The notes beneath the pieces were generated by a model. The model was not told the origin of the DNA and did not search any database. It saw nothing but the letters and a program-made list of their open reading frames with translations. 32,143 nucleotides of DNA from JADJPL01 sp964607915 (GTDB lineage: Bacteria; Bacteroidota; Bacteroidia; Chitinophagales; Saprospiraceae): NCBI GenBank assembly GCA_964607915.1, contig CAZSMU010000030.1, positions 1 through 32,143 on the forward strand. The letters are read 5' to 3'. Below, in pieces: positions 8,241 to 15,246 of this stretch (positions are counted from its first letter, which is position 1; every line of letters begins with the position of its first letter). A program made the translations under genes and the position numbers.

Positions 8241-9065
8241 CAAGTAAACCCCGTCTTTTTCCAGGCGGACTTGCCGGTTTTTATAGAGTAGCCCTACTGC
8301 TTTCTTAAACGCTTTTTTGCTCATCCCTAGCTGTAGGCTTATCTCATCCGGCGAGGAATGGTCCGTCAAGGCCAGGAACCCATTTTGTGTTTTTAGCTTT
8401 TCCAACAAAAATTCCGCCTCGGCCCCGATAGCTGCATACCCTGGTTTTTTCAGGGAAATATCCAATTTCCCATCTTCCCGTACTTTATGTACAAAGCCCG
8501 GGCGCGTTTCTCCTATGGGAAAGTCCCCGAAGATAGCACTTTGAAATACAAGTCCCGGATAGCGCTGGTTCACGATTACCTTCATGCCTAAAGGCGAAGC
8601 CTCCCAAGCCATCACGGATACTTCGTCGCCAGGCCGAATACCCGCCCCGACAGGTTCCAGGTAGCGGCGCACATTTGCAGAGGCCACCAAGCGACCACTC
8701 GATTCGTCTTGATACAGGTACACGACGTACGATTTGCCTTCCTCCATAGGCGTTGGTTGCTCGCGGAAGGGCACAAACAAATCTTTTTCCAGGCCCCAGT
8801 CCAGAAAAGCCCCAAAGTTGGAGACACTGTTTACCCGCAGACAAGCAAAATGGTGCAGCAGGATTTTGGGCTCCCGCGTAGTAGCTACCAGGCGCTCTTC
8901 CCCATCCCGATATACAAATACAGAGAGAGCTTCCCCCACCTCCGTGCCCTCCGGCATGTATTTGAGTGGCAAGAGTACTTCATTGCCCTCCCGATCTCCC
9001 AAGTAGCCCCCTACCCGCGTCAGCCGCAGGACTCGAAGGATGTGGTGTTTCCCTATTTCCAACAT
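8235..9065 (-). CDS. CvfB-like S1 RNA-binding protein
   Basis: This 276-residue protein matches the CvfB/YitL family, which has tandem S1-type OB folds followed by a winged-helix-like C-terminus. Visible are an N-terminal OB segment (VGGYLGDREGNEVLLPLKYMP), a second canonical S1 unit (VSNFGAFLDWGLEKDLFVPFREQ, about residues 80-105), a further barrel ending in GFVHKVREDGKLDISLKKPGY, and the C-terminal helical unit with ISLQLGMSKKAFKKAVGLLYKNRQVRLEKDGVYL. CvfB in Gram-positives is an RNA-binding regulator of virulence and growth; the role in Bacteroidota is not established. It lies upstream of the M16 gene with a 36 bp gap. A long repeat element begins 27 bp upstream of its start. Confidence 0.87.
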   Translation of the reverse strand: MLEIGKHHILRVLRLTRVGGYLGDREGNEVLLPLKYMPEGTEVGEALSVFVYRDGEERLVATTREPKILLHHFACLRVNSVSNFGAFLDWGLEKDLFVPFREQPTPMEEGKSYVVYLYQDESSGRLVASANVRRYLEPVGAGIRPGDEVSVMAWEASPLGMKVIVNQRYPGLVFQSAIFGDFPIGETRPGFVHKVREDGKLDISLKKPGYAAIGAEAEFLLEKLKTQNGFLALTDHSSPDEISLQLGMSKKAFKKAVGLLYKNRQVRLEKDGVYLT

Positions 9066-9091
9066 GAACTCTTCCTTAAATCCACTTTATT

Positions 9092-9253
9092 GGACTTGTT
9101 GCGAGGGGGATCATCAAAGGGGAGCAAAAAGACTCTTTTTTGCCCAAATGGTGCCTTTTTTCGGTCATATAGCCCGCTTAGACTGCCTCAAAAAGCCTTT
9201 GTACAGACAAAAAACTCTTTTTTCCCTCCTCACTGAACCCGCTCAACAAGTCT
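9092..9253 (-). repeat. Long-form palindromic repeat element (copy A)
   Basis: This 162 bp element fills most of the 313 bp gap between the divergent cvfB-like and dnaN genes. Its outer ends are inverted copies: GGACTTGTTGCGAGGGG at 9092-9108 and GCTCAACAAGTCTA at 9241-9254. Inside are two hairpin cores: 9119-9144 (GGGGAGC, AAAAAGACTC, TTTTTTGCCC) and one at about 9209-9233 on the opposite strand (GAGGAGGGAAAAAAGAG). Read on the minus strand, the whole element aligns in order with the copy at 24897-25066, including the shared AAGGCTTTTTGAG and TATATGA segments in the middle. No open reading frame was recognised in it. The remaining 9066-9091 and 9254-9378 carry leader sequence and the dnaN promoter. 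Confidence 0.8.
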
Positions 9254-9284
9254 ATTTTTGAACTCGTGTATTTGCCTTTTTTAC

Positions 9285-9292
9285 TATCTTTG
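9285..9292 (+). promoter_or_regulatory. Putative -7 promoter box for dnaN
   Basis: TATCTTTG matches the Bacteroidota TAnnTTTG consensus exactly and lies 86 bp upstream of the dnaN ATG. Candidate upstream TTTG motifs at 9257 and 9271 are not at ideal spacing. A small stem (CGTTG-tttgg-CAACG, 9295-9309) lies just downstream, at or near the expected transcript start. Confidence 0.55.
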
Positions 9293-9378
9293 CACGTTGT
9301 TTGGCAACGCCGTCGCCTCACAAGAATGCCTTGCAAGCACACAAGTACCAATTTTCCCGCTAAAATAGATAAAATACC

Positions 9379-10494
9379 ATGAAATTCAGCGTATCCTCCT
9401 CCGAACTGCTCAAACAACTACAGGTAGTTGCGGGAGCCATAGGGTCCAATCCGGTCATGCCTATCCTGGAAGACTTCCTGTTCTCCATCCAGGACAATGT
9501 GCTTACCATAGCGACTTCTGACATGGAAACGACTATGGTCACCTCACTCGATGTGATGTCCGATGGCGATGGCCTCATCGCAGTTCCGGCAAAAATCCTG
9601 CTGGATACGCTAAAAGCACTGCCTTCCCAGCCTATCACCTTCGCAGTGGACGAACGCAGTTTCAGCGTTGAAATCACCTCTGCATACGGCAAATACCGCC
9701 TGGCCGGGGAAGACGGGCAGGACTTTCCCAACCTTCCCAGCCCCGACGGCGTGGACGAGATAGAAATACCTGCTTCCGCACTGGCCCAGGGTATCGCCAA
9801 AACGCTTTTTGCCACCAGCAGCGACGAACTGCGCCCCGCCATGATGGGAGTCTTTTTCCAGTTGGACTTCAACAAACTAACTCTGGTAGCCACCGATGCC
9901 CACAAACTGGTGCGGTTCACGTACAAGGAAATGAGCAGCCCGGTAAGCTCCAGTTTTATCGTGCCCAAAAAAGCACTCAACCTGCTCAAAAATTTCTTGC
10001 CGGGAACAGGGGGTGTCACCCTGTCCTTCAATAAATCGCATGCGTTCTTTACCACGGGCAGTACGCGCCTGGTTTGCCGCCTCATAGATGCCCGCTACCC
10101 CGACTACAACGCGGTCATCCCTATAGATAACCCCAATATCCTGACCATCTCGCGTACTGACCTCCTCAATTCCCTGCGCCGCATTGCCATTTATGCCAAT
10201 AAAACAACCAACCAGGTCATCCTCAATATCACCGGGGGCAGCCTTACCGTATCTGCACAAGACCTGGACTTCTCCAACGAAGCTACCGAACAACTGGCCT
10301 GCACGTACCAGGGCACCCCGCTCAACATCGGGTTCAACGCCAAATTCCTGGTAGAAATGCTCAATGTACTGGAATCCGATGAGGTGCATATAGAAATGTC
10401 TTCCCCTACCCGGGCAGGCATCCTGCTCCCTGTGGACGAACTTCCAAATGAGGATATCCTGATGCTCGTCATGCCCGTCATGCTGAGCAACTAA
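9379..10494 (+). CDS. dnaN: DNA polymerase III sliding clamp (beta subunit)
   Basis: This 371-residue protein has normal length for the beta clamp, which encircles DNA and tethers the replicative polymerase. The three-domain clamp is recognisable: the N-terminal MKFSVSSSELLKQLQVVAGAIGSNPVMPILEDFLF, the LPSQPITFAVDERSFSVEITSAYGKYRLAGEDGQDFPNLP segment, LVATDAHKLVRF in domain 2, and the C-terminal VMPVMLSN tail in place of the usual MPMRL. It starts with ATG and is followed 14 bp later by a small lipoprotein gene. dnaA and recF are not adjacent, which is common in Bacteroidota. Confidence 0.97.
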   Translation: MKFSVSSSELLKQLQVVAGAIGSNPVMPILEDFLFSIQDNVLTIATSDMETTMVTSLDVMSDGDGLIAVPAKILLDTLKALPSQPITFAVDERSFSVEITSAYGKYRLAGEDGQDFPNLPSPDGVDEIEIPASALAQGIAKTLFATSSDELRPAMMGVFFQLDFNKLTLVATDAHKLVRFTYKEMSSPVSSSFIVPKKALNLLKNFLPGTGGVTLSFNKSHAFFTTGSTRLVCRLIDARYPDYNAVIPIDNPNILTISRTDLLNSLRRIAIYANKTTNQVILNITGGSLTVSAQDLDFSNEATEQLACTYQGTPLNIGFNAKFLVEMLNVLESDEVHIEMSSPTRAGILLPVDELPNEDILMLVMPVMLSN

Positions 10495-10508
10495 CCGGTA
10501 AACCATAC

Positions 10509-10988
10509 ATGGCCTTGAACTTTTGGACATCCTCCGTACTCCTGCTCACCTGCCTTTGTGCCTTGTGCTCCTGTGCGCAGCCAGACAAGCCCTTGGGACA
10601 AGAGGCAGAGCAGATACCAAAAACCCCGGAAGAAGTCGTGCGCCGGTACCAGGCTTTCCTCGACCAGAACGATTTCAAGCGGGCCAAAATGCTCAGTACA
10701 TCCCGCGAAGCGGAAAGACTGGATGAAGTGTCCCGCATCGTAGCAGCAGAAGGGCAGGACTCCACGCGCACCTATTCTACCTTCCTTAAACTCAACTGCG
10801 TAGTCCTGGCCGATTCGGCCCGTTGTACCTGTACTATCCGCGACCAGTATGAAACGTACGATACCGAGTTTGTCCTCATCCGGTACCAACGCCGCTGGCT
10901 AATGGACAGCGCCCCGCAAGAGGAAATTTTATTTGACGAGGAAGAAATCGAAGAGGCCCTCAACGGTATGCTAAAGCAAATTCGATAA
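10509..10988 (+). CDS. Small predicted lipoprotein, unknown function
   Basis: This 159-residue protein has an N-terminal hydrophobic signal (residues 6-20) ending in LCSC, a plausible lipobox with acylated Cys22. The mature part starts AQPDKPLGQEAEQIPKTPEEVVRRYQAFLDQNDFKRAKMLST, suggesting a DUF4878-like/NTF2-like fold with helix, then a strand pair carrying two cysteines (CVVLADSARCTCTIRD), then a polar tail. I do not recognise a named family with certainty. It sits between dnaN and nadD on the same strand with short gaps, so is probably co-transcribed. The helix-then-VVRRYQ arrangement resembles small Bacteroidota envelope lipoproteins whose function is unknown. Confidence 0.8.
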   Translation: MALNFWTSSVLLLTCLCALCSCAQPDKPLGQEAEQIPKTPEEVVRRYQAFLDQNDFKRAKMLSTSREAERLDEVSRIVAAEGQDSTRTYSTFLKLNCVVLADSARCTCTIRDQYETYDTEFVLIRYQRRWLMDSAPQEEILFDEEEIEEALNGMLKQIR

Positions 10989-11026
10989 GGGCCTTGCTAT
11001 CCAACCGGCTTTCATACGGATTGACT

Positions 11027-11611
11027 ATGGCAGACATGTTGACCGGGCTTTTTTTTGGTTCTTTTAACCCTATCCATGTGGGGCATCTGATTATTGCCAA
11101 TTACATGGCCACCCAAACCGACCTGCGCGAGGTCTGGCTCGTCGTTTCCCCCCACAATCCTCTTAAAGATAAAAAAAGCCTGGCTAAAGACTATGACCGG
11201 CTACACCTGGTCCACCTGGCCGTACAGGACAATCCCGCCCTCCGGCCCTGCGACATCGAGTTTTCTTTGCCAAAGCCTTCGTTCACCATTGATACGCTCG
11301 CGTACCTCAAGGAGAAATACCCGGAAAGGCGCTTCTGCCTCATCATGGGGAGCGATAACCTGGCCACCCTGCACAAGTGGAAAAATCACGAACTGCTCCT
11401 ACGGGACTACCCGCTCTATGTCTATCACCGACCAGAATATCCCCCGGGTTCCCTGGCGGCGCATCCCCGTGTGCACCTTTTTGAGGATGTTCCCCTTATG
11501 ATGCTGTCTTCGAGCTATATCCGACAGTGCATACAAGCCGGAAAATCCGTGCGCTACCTGGTCAGCGACCCTGTTTTTGAATACCTGGCGTCCAGCGGCA
11601 TGTACCGCTAA
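11027..11611 (+). CDS. nadD: Nicotinate-nucleotide adenylyltransferase
   Basis: This 194-residue cytoplasmic enzyme transfers AMP from ATP to nicotinate mononucleotide in NAD synthesis. The nucleotidyltransferase signature GLFFGSFNPIHVGHL (with HxGH) is at the N-terminus, WLVVSPHNPLKDKKSL follows, LIMGSDNLATLHKWKN gives the family GxDxLxxLxxWkn segment, and the ISxSxIR-type motif is present as LSSSYIRQCIQAGKSVRYLVSD. I chose ATG at 11027; an earlier in-frame TTG at 10994 would add 11 residues before the conserved start, and ATG at 11036 is also possible. It follows the lipoprotein gene closely. Confidence 0.95.
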   Translation: MADMLTGLFFGSFNPIHVGHLIIANYMATQTDLREVWLVVSPHNPLKDKKSLAKDYDRLHLVHLAVQDNPALRPCDIEFSLPKPSFTIDTLAYLKEKYPERRFCLIMGSDNLATLHKWKNHELLLRDYPLYVYHRPEYPPGSLAAHPRVHLFEDVPLMMLSSSYIRQCIQAGKSVRYLVSDPVFEYLASSGMYR

Positions 11612-11659
11612 ACGAAAAGAAATCGAAACCAGACTGTTCTTTTTGGTAAAAAAACGACT

Positions 11660-14023
11660 ATGCACCTGCTCCGCCCTTTCCTCCTCGCAGCCACGATTGG
11701 CATGAGCTGCAATGGCCTGTTCGGTCAGGATACCTCCTCCCTGGCAATCGGCCAGTGGCGGAGCATGCTGCCCTATCGGTCAGGCCCCTCTGTGGCCCAG
11801 AGCGCAGATAAGGTATTCTATGCCACCGAACTGGCCGTTCTGGCATTGGACAAAACGGATTTTTCCGTGGATTTCATAGCCAAAGAGAACGGCCTTAGTC
11901 AGGCAGGAATACGCCTTATCCGCTTCAGCCCTTCCAACAAACGCCTTGTCATCGTCTATAACAATAGCGTCCTGGATATCCTGCAAGAATCTGGCGAAGT
12001 TTTGACACTCAATCAAATACGAAATTTTCGGAACTTTACGGGAGACAAGTATATCTACGACCTCCTCGTAGCGGACGACTCTACCCTTTTCATCGCAGCA
12101 AATTATGGAATATCCCGTCTGAACCCCGTAAAAGGGGAATTCGGGTTTACTACTTTTACCGGCCTCGATGTGTTTTCCGTGGCCGTGTTTGAAGGCTTTA
12201 TCTATGCCGCTACGGAAGCCGGTCTGTTTCGCATCGCCCGCACAGCCGACAACCCGCAAAATTTCGGCAACTGGCAGTTCATGGGCTCCGCACAGGGCTT
12301 CCCGGCCTCCTACCGGGCAGGCTCTCTTTGCGTATATAAAGGGTTTCTATACCTGGATATCAACAACAGCCTGTATCGCCTGGAATCCGGACGCCCCGTG
12401 TTGATACACCGACAGGAAGGCTTCAACCTCCAGTACCTGAGCGCAGAAGGGGCACATTTATTAGCAGGCTACCGATGTGCCGGATCCGGCTGCGCCCTCG
12501 GCAAAGTCCTCTATTTCACCTCGGCCGGATTAGCCGGCACAGTGGATCCCAGTTGTTGCGGGCAACCGACCTATGCCGTCGAAGATGCCCAGGGACGAAT
12601 ATGGTTCGGAGACAACTACCGGGACTTCCGCTATCTGGACCGCGCGGGTACGGCACGCTGTAATTTGCTCAGTTTCAACTCGCCCTACTCCTCCAACAAC
12701 CGAGAACTGACCGTATCCAATGGCCAGCTATGGGTAGCTTCAGGAGGGGTTAACCAAACCTTCAGCTACCTCTTTCTCGATCATGGATTCTCTTCCTTCA
12801 TAGAGGGCCAATGGACGATTTACAACCGGAACAACCGCGTCGAACTAAGGGGAGAAAACCCCAATGATCCCGATGACGATCTGTTCGATATCATGACCAT
12901 TGCCGTACATCCTGACAACAAAAAGGTCTATGCCGGATCTTTTTTCGAGGGGCTTTTGGAAAAAGATGGCGATACATTCCGCCTTTTTAACGAAAAGAAC
13001 TCCACGCTGAACAACGCCGTCGGGGACTCCCGGCGCACCCGTGTCAGTGGCCTGGCGTTTGATAAAAACAAAAGGCTCTGGGTGGCCAACCATTTAGCCG
13101 ACCAACCTATATCCGTTTTATTGGAAAACGGCACCTGGAAATCCTTCCGGCCCAGTTGCAACGAAACCCAAATCCACCAAATCGGCATTGATGCAAACGG
13201 GTTCAAATGGTTCGCAAGCAATGCCTCCGGTACCGGATTGCTCGTTTTTGACGAAGGAGATATCAATAATCCCAGCGACGACCGATGCCGCCTCATCAAC
13301 CAAACCAACAGCAACCTGCCTACCAACAACGTAAACTGCCTCAGCGTTGACCTCGAGGGAGATGTATGGGTGGGCACTTCCCAAGGCATTGTCATCTTTG
13401 AATGCGGAAGCAGCGTATTCAATGCCGAGCGCTGCCGCGGCGTACTGCGCCCCGTCGAACAAGACGGATTCTACGAGTACCTCCTCAATACAGAAGAAGT
13501 ATTGACCCTGGCCGTGGACGGCGCCAACCGGAAATGGGCCGGAACGCGCAACGGGGTTTTTGTACTCTCCCCAAGCGGCGAAAAGCAAATCGCCCACTTC
13601 ACCACAGAGAACTCTCCCCTGCTGAGCAACAGCATCAACGATATTGCCATTGACCAACAGAGTGGCGTAGTCTATATCGGAACGGAAAACGGCATCACCT
13701 CCTACCAGGGAGAAGCATTAGCCGGTGAACGCTACCACCTCGCCAACGCAGAGGTCTTCCCCAACCCCGTTTATAATGGGTACGAAGGCCCTATAGCCAT
13801 CCGCGGACTTTCCAGAGACGCCACCGTGAAAATAACCGATATCAACGGCCGACTGGTCTATGAAACGCGGGCATTGGGTGGCCAGGCCATATGGGATGGA
13901 AGGGATTACCAGGGACGCAAAGTACACAGTGGTGTGTATTTGGTATTCAGTGCCACCAACCCGCGGGAGTCGGGGTTTGCAGCCCCTACTTCCGCCGTAG
14001 CGCGTATTATCGTCCAACACTAA
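11660..14023 (+). CDS. porZ: PorZ-like two-propeller protein with T9SS C-terminal domain
   Basis: This 787-residue exported protein has a signal peptide (residues 1-22, cut near GLFGQ). The PorZ-type N-terminus is present (IGQWRSMLPYRSGPSVAQSADKVFYATELAVLALDK). Two beta-propellers follow, made of repeated strands of the type found in two-component regulator propellers: IWFGDNYRDFRYLD, VWVGTSQGIVIFE, KWAGTRNGVFVLS and VYIGTENGITSY. The C-terminal beta-sandwich (about 705-787, EVFPNPVYNGYEGPIAI onward) is a type A sorting domain. PorZ is part of the T9SS attachment complex with PorU, PorV and PorQ on the cell surface and is close to this length in Porphyromonas. The name rests on architecture, the N-terminal pattern and length; another propeller protein of the T9SS is possible. 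Confidence 0.78.
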   Translation: MHLLRPFLLAATIGMSCNGLFGQDTSSLAIGQWRSMLPYRSGPSVAQSADKVFYATELAVLALDKTDFSVDFIAKENGLSQAGIRLIRFSPSNKRLVIVYNNSVLDILQESGEVLTLNQIRNFRNFTGDKYIYDLLVADDSTLFIAANYGISRLNPVKGEFGFTTFTGLDVFSVAVFEGFIYAATEAGLFRIARTADNPQNFGNWQFMGSAQGFPASYRAGSLCVYKGFLYLDINNSLYRLESGRPVLIHRQEGFNLQYLSAEGAHLLAGYRCAGSGCALGKVLYFTSAGLAGTVDPSCCGQPTYAVEDAQGRIWFGDNYRDFRYLDRAGTARCNLLSFNSPYSSNNRELTVSNGQLWVASGGVNQTFSYLFLDHGFSSFIEGQWTIYNRNNRVELRGENPNDPDDDLFDIMTIAVHPDNKKVYAGSFFEGLLEKDGDTFRLFNEKNSTLNNAVGDSRRTRVSGLAFDKNKRLWVANHLADQPISVLLENGTWKSFRPSCNETQIHQIGIDANGFKWFASNASGTGLLVFDEGDINNPSDDRCRLINQTNSNLPTNNVNCLSVDLEGDVWVGTSQGIVIFECGSSVFNAERCRGVLRPVEQDGFYEYLLNTEEVLTLAVDGANRKWAGTRNGVFVLSPSGEKQIAHFTTENSPLLSNSINDIAIDQQSGVVYIGTENGITSYQGEALAGERYHLANAEVFPNPVYNGYEGPIAIRGLSRDATVKITDINGRLVYETRALGGQAIWDGRDYQGRKVHSGVYLVFSATNPRESGFAAPTSAVARIIVQH

Positions 14024-14024
14024 C

Positions 14025-14100
14025 AGACTTGTTGCAAGGGGTCGGCGAGGAGGGAAAAAGAGCCTTTTGATCCCGCGATGATTCCCCTTGCAACAAGTCT
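14025..14100. repeat. Short-form palindromic repeat element (best copy)
   Basis: This 76 bp element has a perfect 17 bp inverted repeat: AGACTTGTTGCAAGGGG at 14025-14041 and its inverse at 14084-14100, separated by 42 bp. Inside is a second hairpin with GGG-AAAAAGAG-CCTTTT-CCC (14052-14073). It fills the gap between the convergent porZ and bshA genes, starting 1 bp after the porZ TAA. The last bases of its right arm are part of the bshA TAG stop codon (14099-14101). A 28 bp stretch at 14036-14063 is repeated exactly, inverted, at 27595-27622. It could act as a bidirectional terminator, but the structure is shared with copies in promoter regions. Confidence 0.9.
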
Positions 14101-15232
14101 AAAACACAGCCGAGCGAAGGATTTCCTCGTAGTAGCGCTCGTACTGAGGAAGGATGTTCCCGATATCAAAGCGCTTGGCCTGCGCCAAGGCGTTAGCCCG
14201 AAATTGAGCCAAGACCTCTTCGTGGCTGAGGATATCAATCGCAAAACGGGCCATCTCCTCCACATTCCCCACATCGCTCATGAAGCCCGTTTTGCCATGG
14301 ATGTTCACCTCCGGCAGCCCCCCTGCATTGGACGAAATGACAGGTACCTCGCAGGCCATTGCCTCTAAAGCGGCCAAGCCAAAGCTTTCATTGCTGGAAG
14401 GCAGTAGAAATAAGTCTGCAACGGCCATCAGCTCTTCAATCGCATCTTGCTTGCCCAAAAATCGGATATCGTTCCACAAGTGTAACTCCCGGCAAAGTTC
14501 TTCTGCGTTGCGCCGCTCCGGCCCATCGCCAATCAACAACAATTTACACGGCAGCTCCTGGCGTACCTTTTGAAAAATAAGCACCGAGTCTTCGACGCGT
14601 TTTACCTTCCTAAAGTTGGACACATGGATTAGGATGCGCTCCCCGTCGGGGGCAATGGCCTTTTTGAAGTGGTCTTTATCAATTTTTTGAAAGCGGTCAA
14701 AGTCTATGAAGTTATAGATGACCTCAATTTCTTTATGTATGTTAAAATAATCATACGTCTGCTGTCTCAAGCTTTGTGAAACGGCCGTCACCCCGTCGGA
14801 TTTATTGATGGAGAACTCCACCACAGGTGCGAAAGTGCGGTCCTTGCCCACCAGTGTAATATCTGTGCCGTGCAGCGTAGTGATAACCGGCACGTAGCGC
14901 CCCTGGGTCAAAAGAATTTTTTTGGCCATATAGGCCACTGCAGCATGGGGTATGGCATAGTGCACGTGCAGCAAGTCGAGGTTCTCATACGTCACTACAT
15001 CCACCAGTTTACTGGCCAGCGCGGTATCATAGGGCGTGTACTCAAACAGAGGATAATCATCGGTATCCACCTCATGGTAAAACACGTTCTCCTGGAACGT
15101 AGTGAGCCGTGCTGGCCGCTTGTACGTAATGAAATGGACCTCATGCCCCCTTTTCGCCAGGCCGAGACCCAATTCAGTAGCTACGACGCCACTTCCCCCG
15201 TAGGTAGGATAGCAAACAATACCAATTTTCAT
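14099..15232 (-). CDS. bshA: N-acetyl-alpha-D-glucosaminyl L-malate synthase
   Basis: This 377-residue GT4-family retaining glycosyltransferase joins UDP-GlcNAc and L-malate in the first step of bacillithiol synthesis. It has the Rossmann glycine-rich loop CYPTYGGSGVVATELG (residues 7-22), LLHVHYAIPHA, TTLHGTDITLVGKD, VIYNFID, the donor-site lysine region HVSNFRKVKRVED, and the GT4 E-x7-E motif as Glu282 and Glu290 (SSNESFGLAALEAMACEVPVISSNAGGLPE). These match BshA rather than generic GT4 enzymes. bshB and bshC are not in the window. It lies 14 bp downstream of the large T9SS gene, on the same strand, so read-through from it is likely. The stop codon overlaps a repeat element. Confidence 0.94.
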   Translation of the reverse strand: MKIGIVCYPTYGGSGVVATELGLGLAKRGHEVHFITYKRPARLTTFQENVFYHEVDTDDYPLFEYTPYDTALASKLVDVVTYENLDLLHVHYAIPHAAVAYMAKKILLTQGRYVPVITTLHGTDITLVGKDRTFAPVVEFSINKSDGVTAVSQSLRQQTYDYFNIHKEIEVIYNFIDFDRFQKIDKDHFKKAIAPDGERILIHVSNFRKVKRVEDSVLIFQKVRQELPCKLLLIGDGPERRNAEELCRELHLWNDIRFLGKQDAIEELMAVADLFLLPSSNESFGLAALEAMACEVPVISSNAGGLPEVNIHGKTGFMSDVGNVEEMARFAIDILSHEEVLAQFRANALAQAKRFDIGNILPQYERYYEEILRSAVF

Positions 15233-15246
15233 GTGCCAAGACCTGT

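Noticed and set aside
9119..9253. Repeat copies as plain rho-independent terminators
   Set aside because: Copies A and B lie between divergent genes where no transcript ends, and the tips outside the hairpin are conserved. Terminator activity for the 3'-end copies remains possible.
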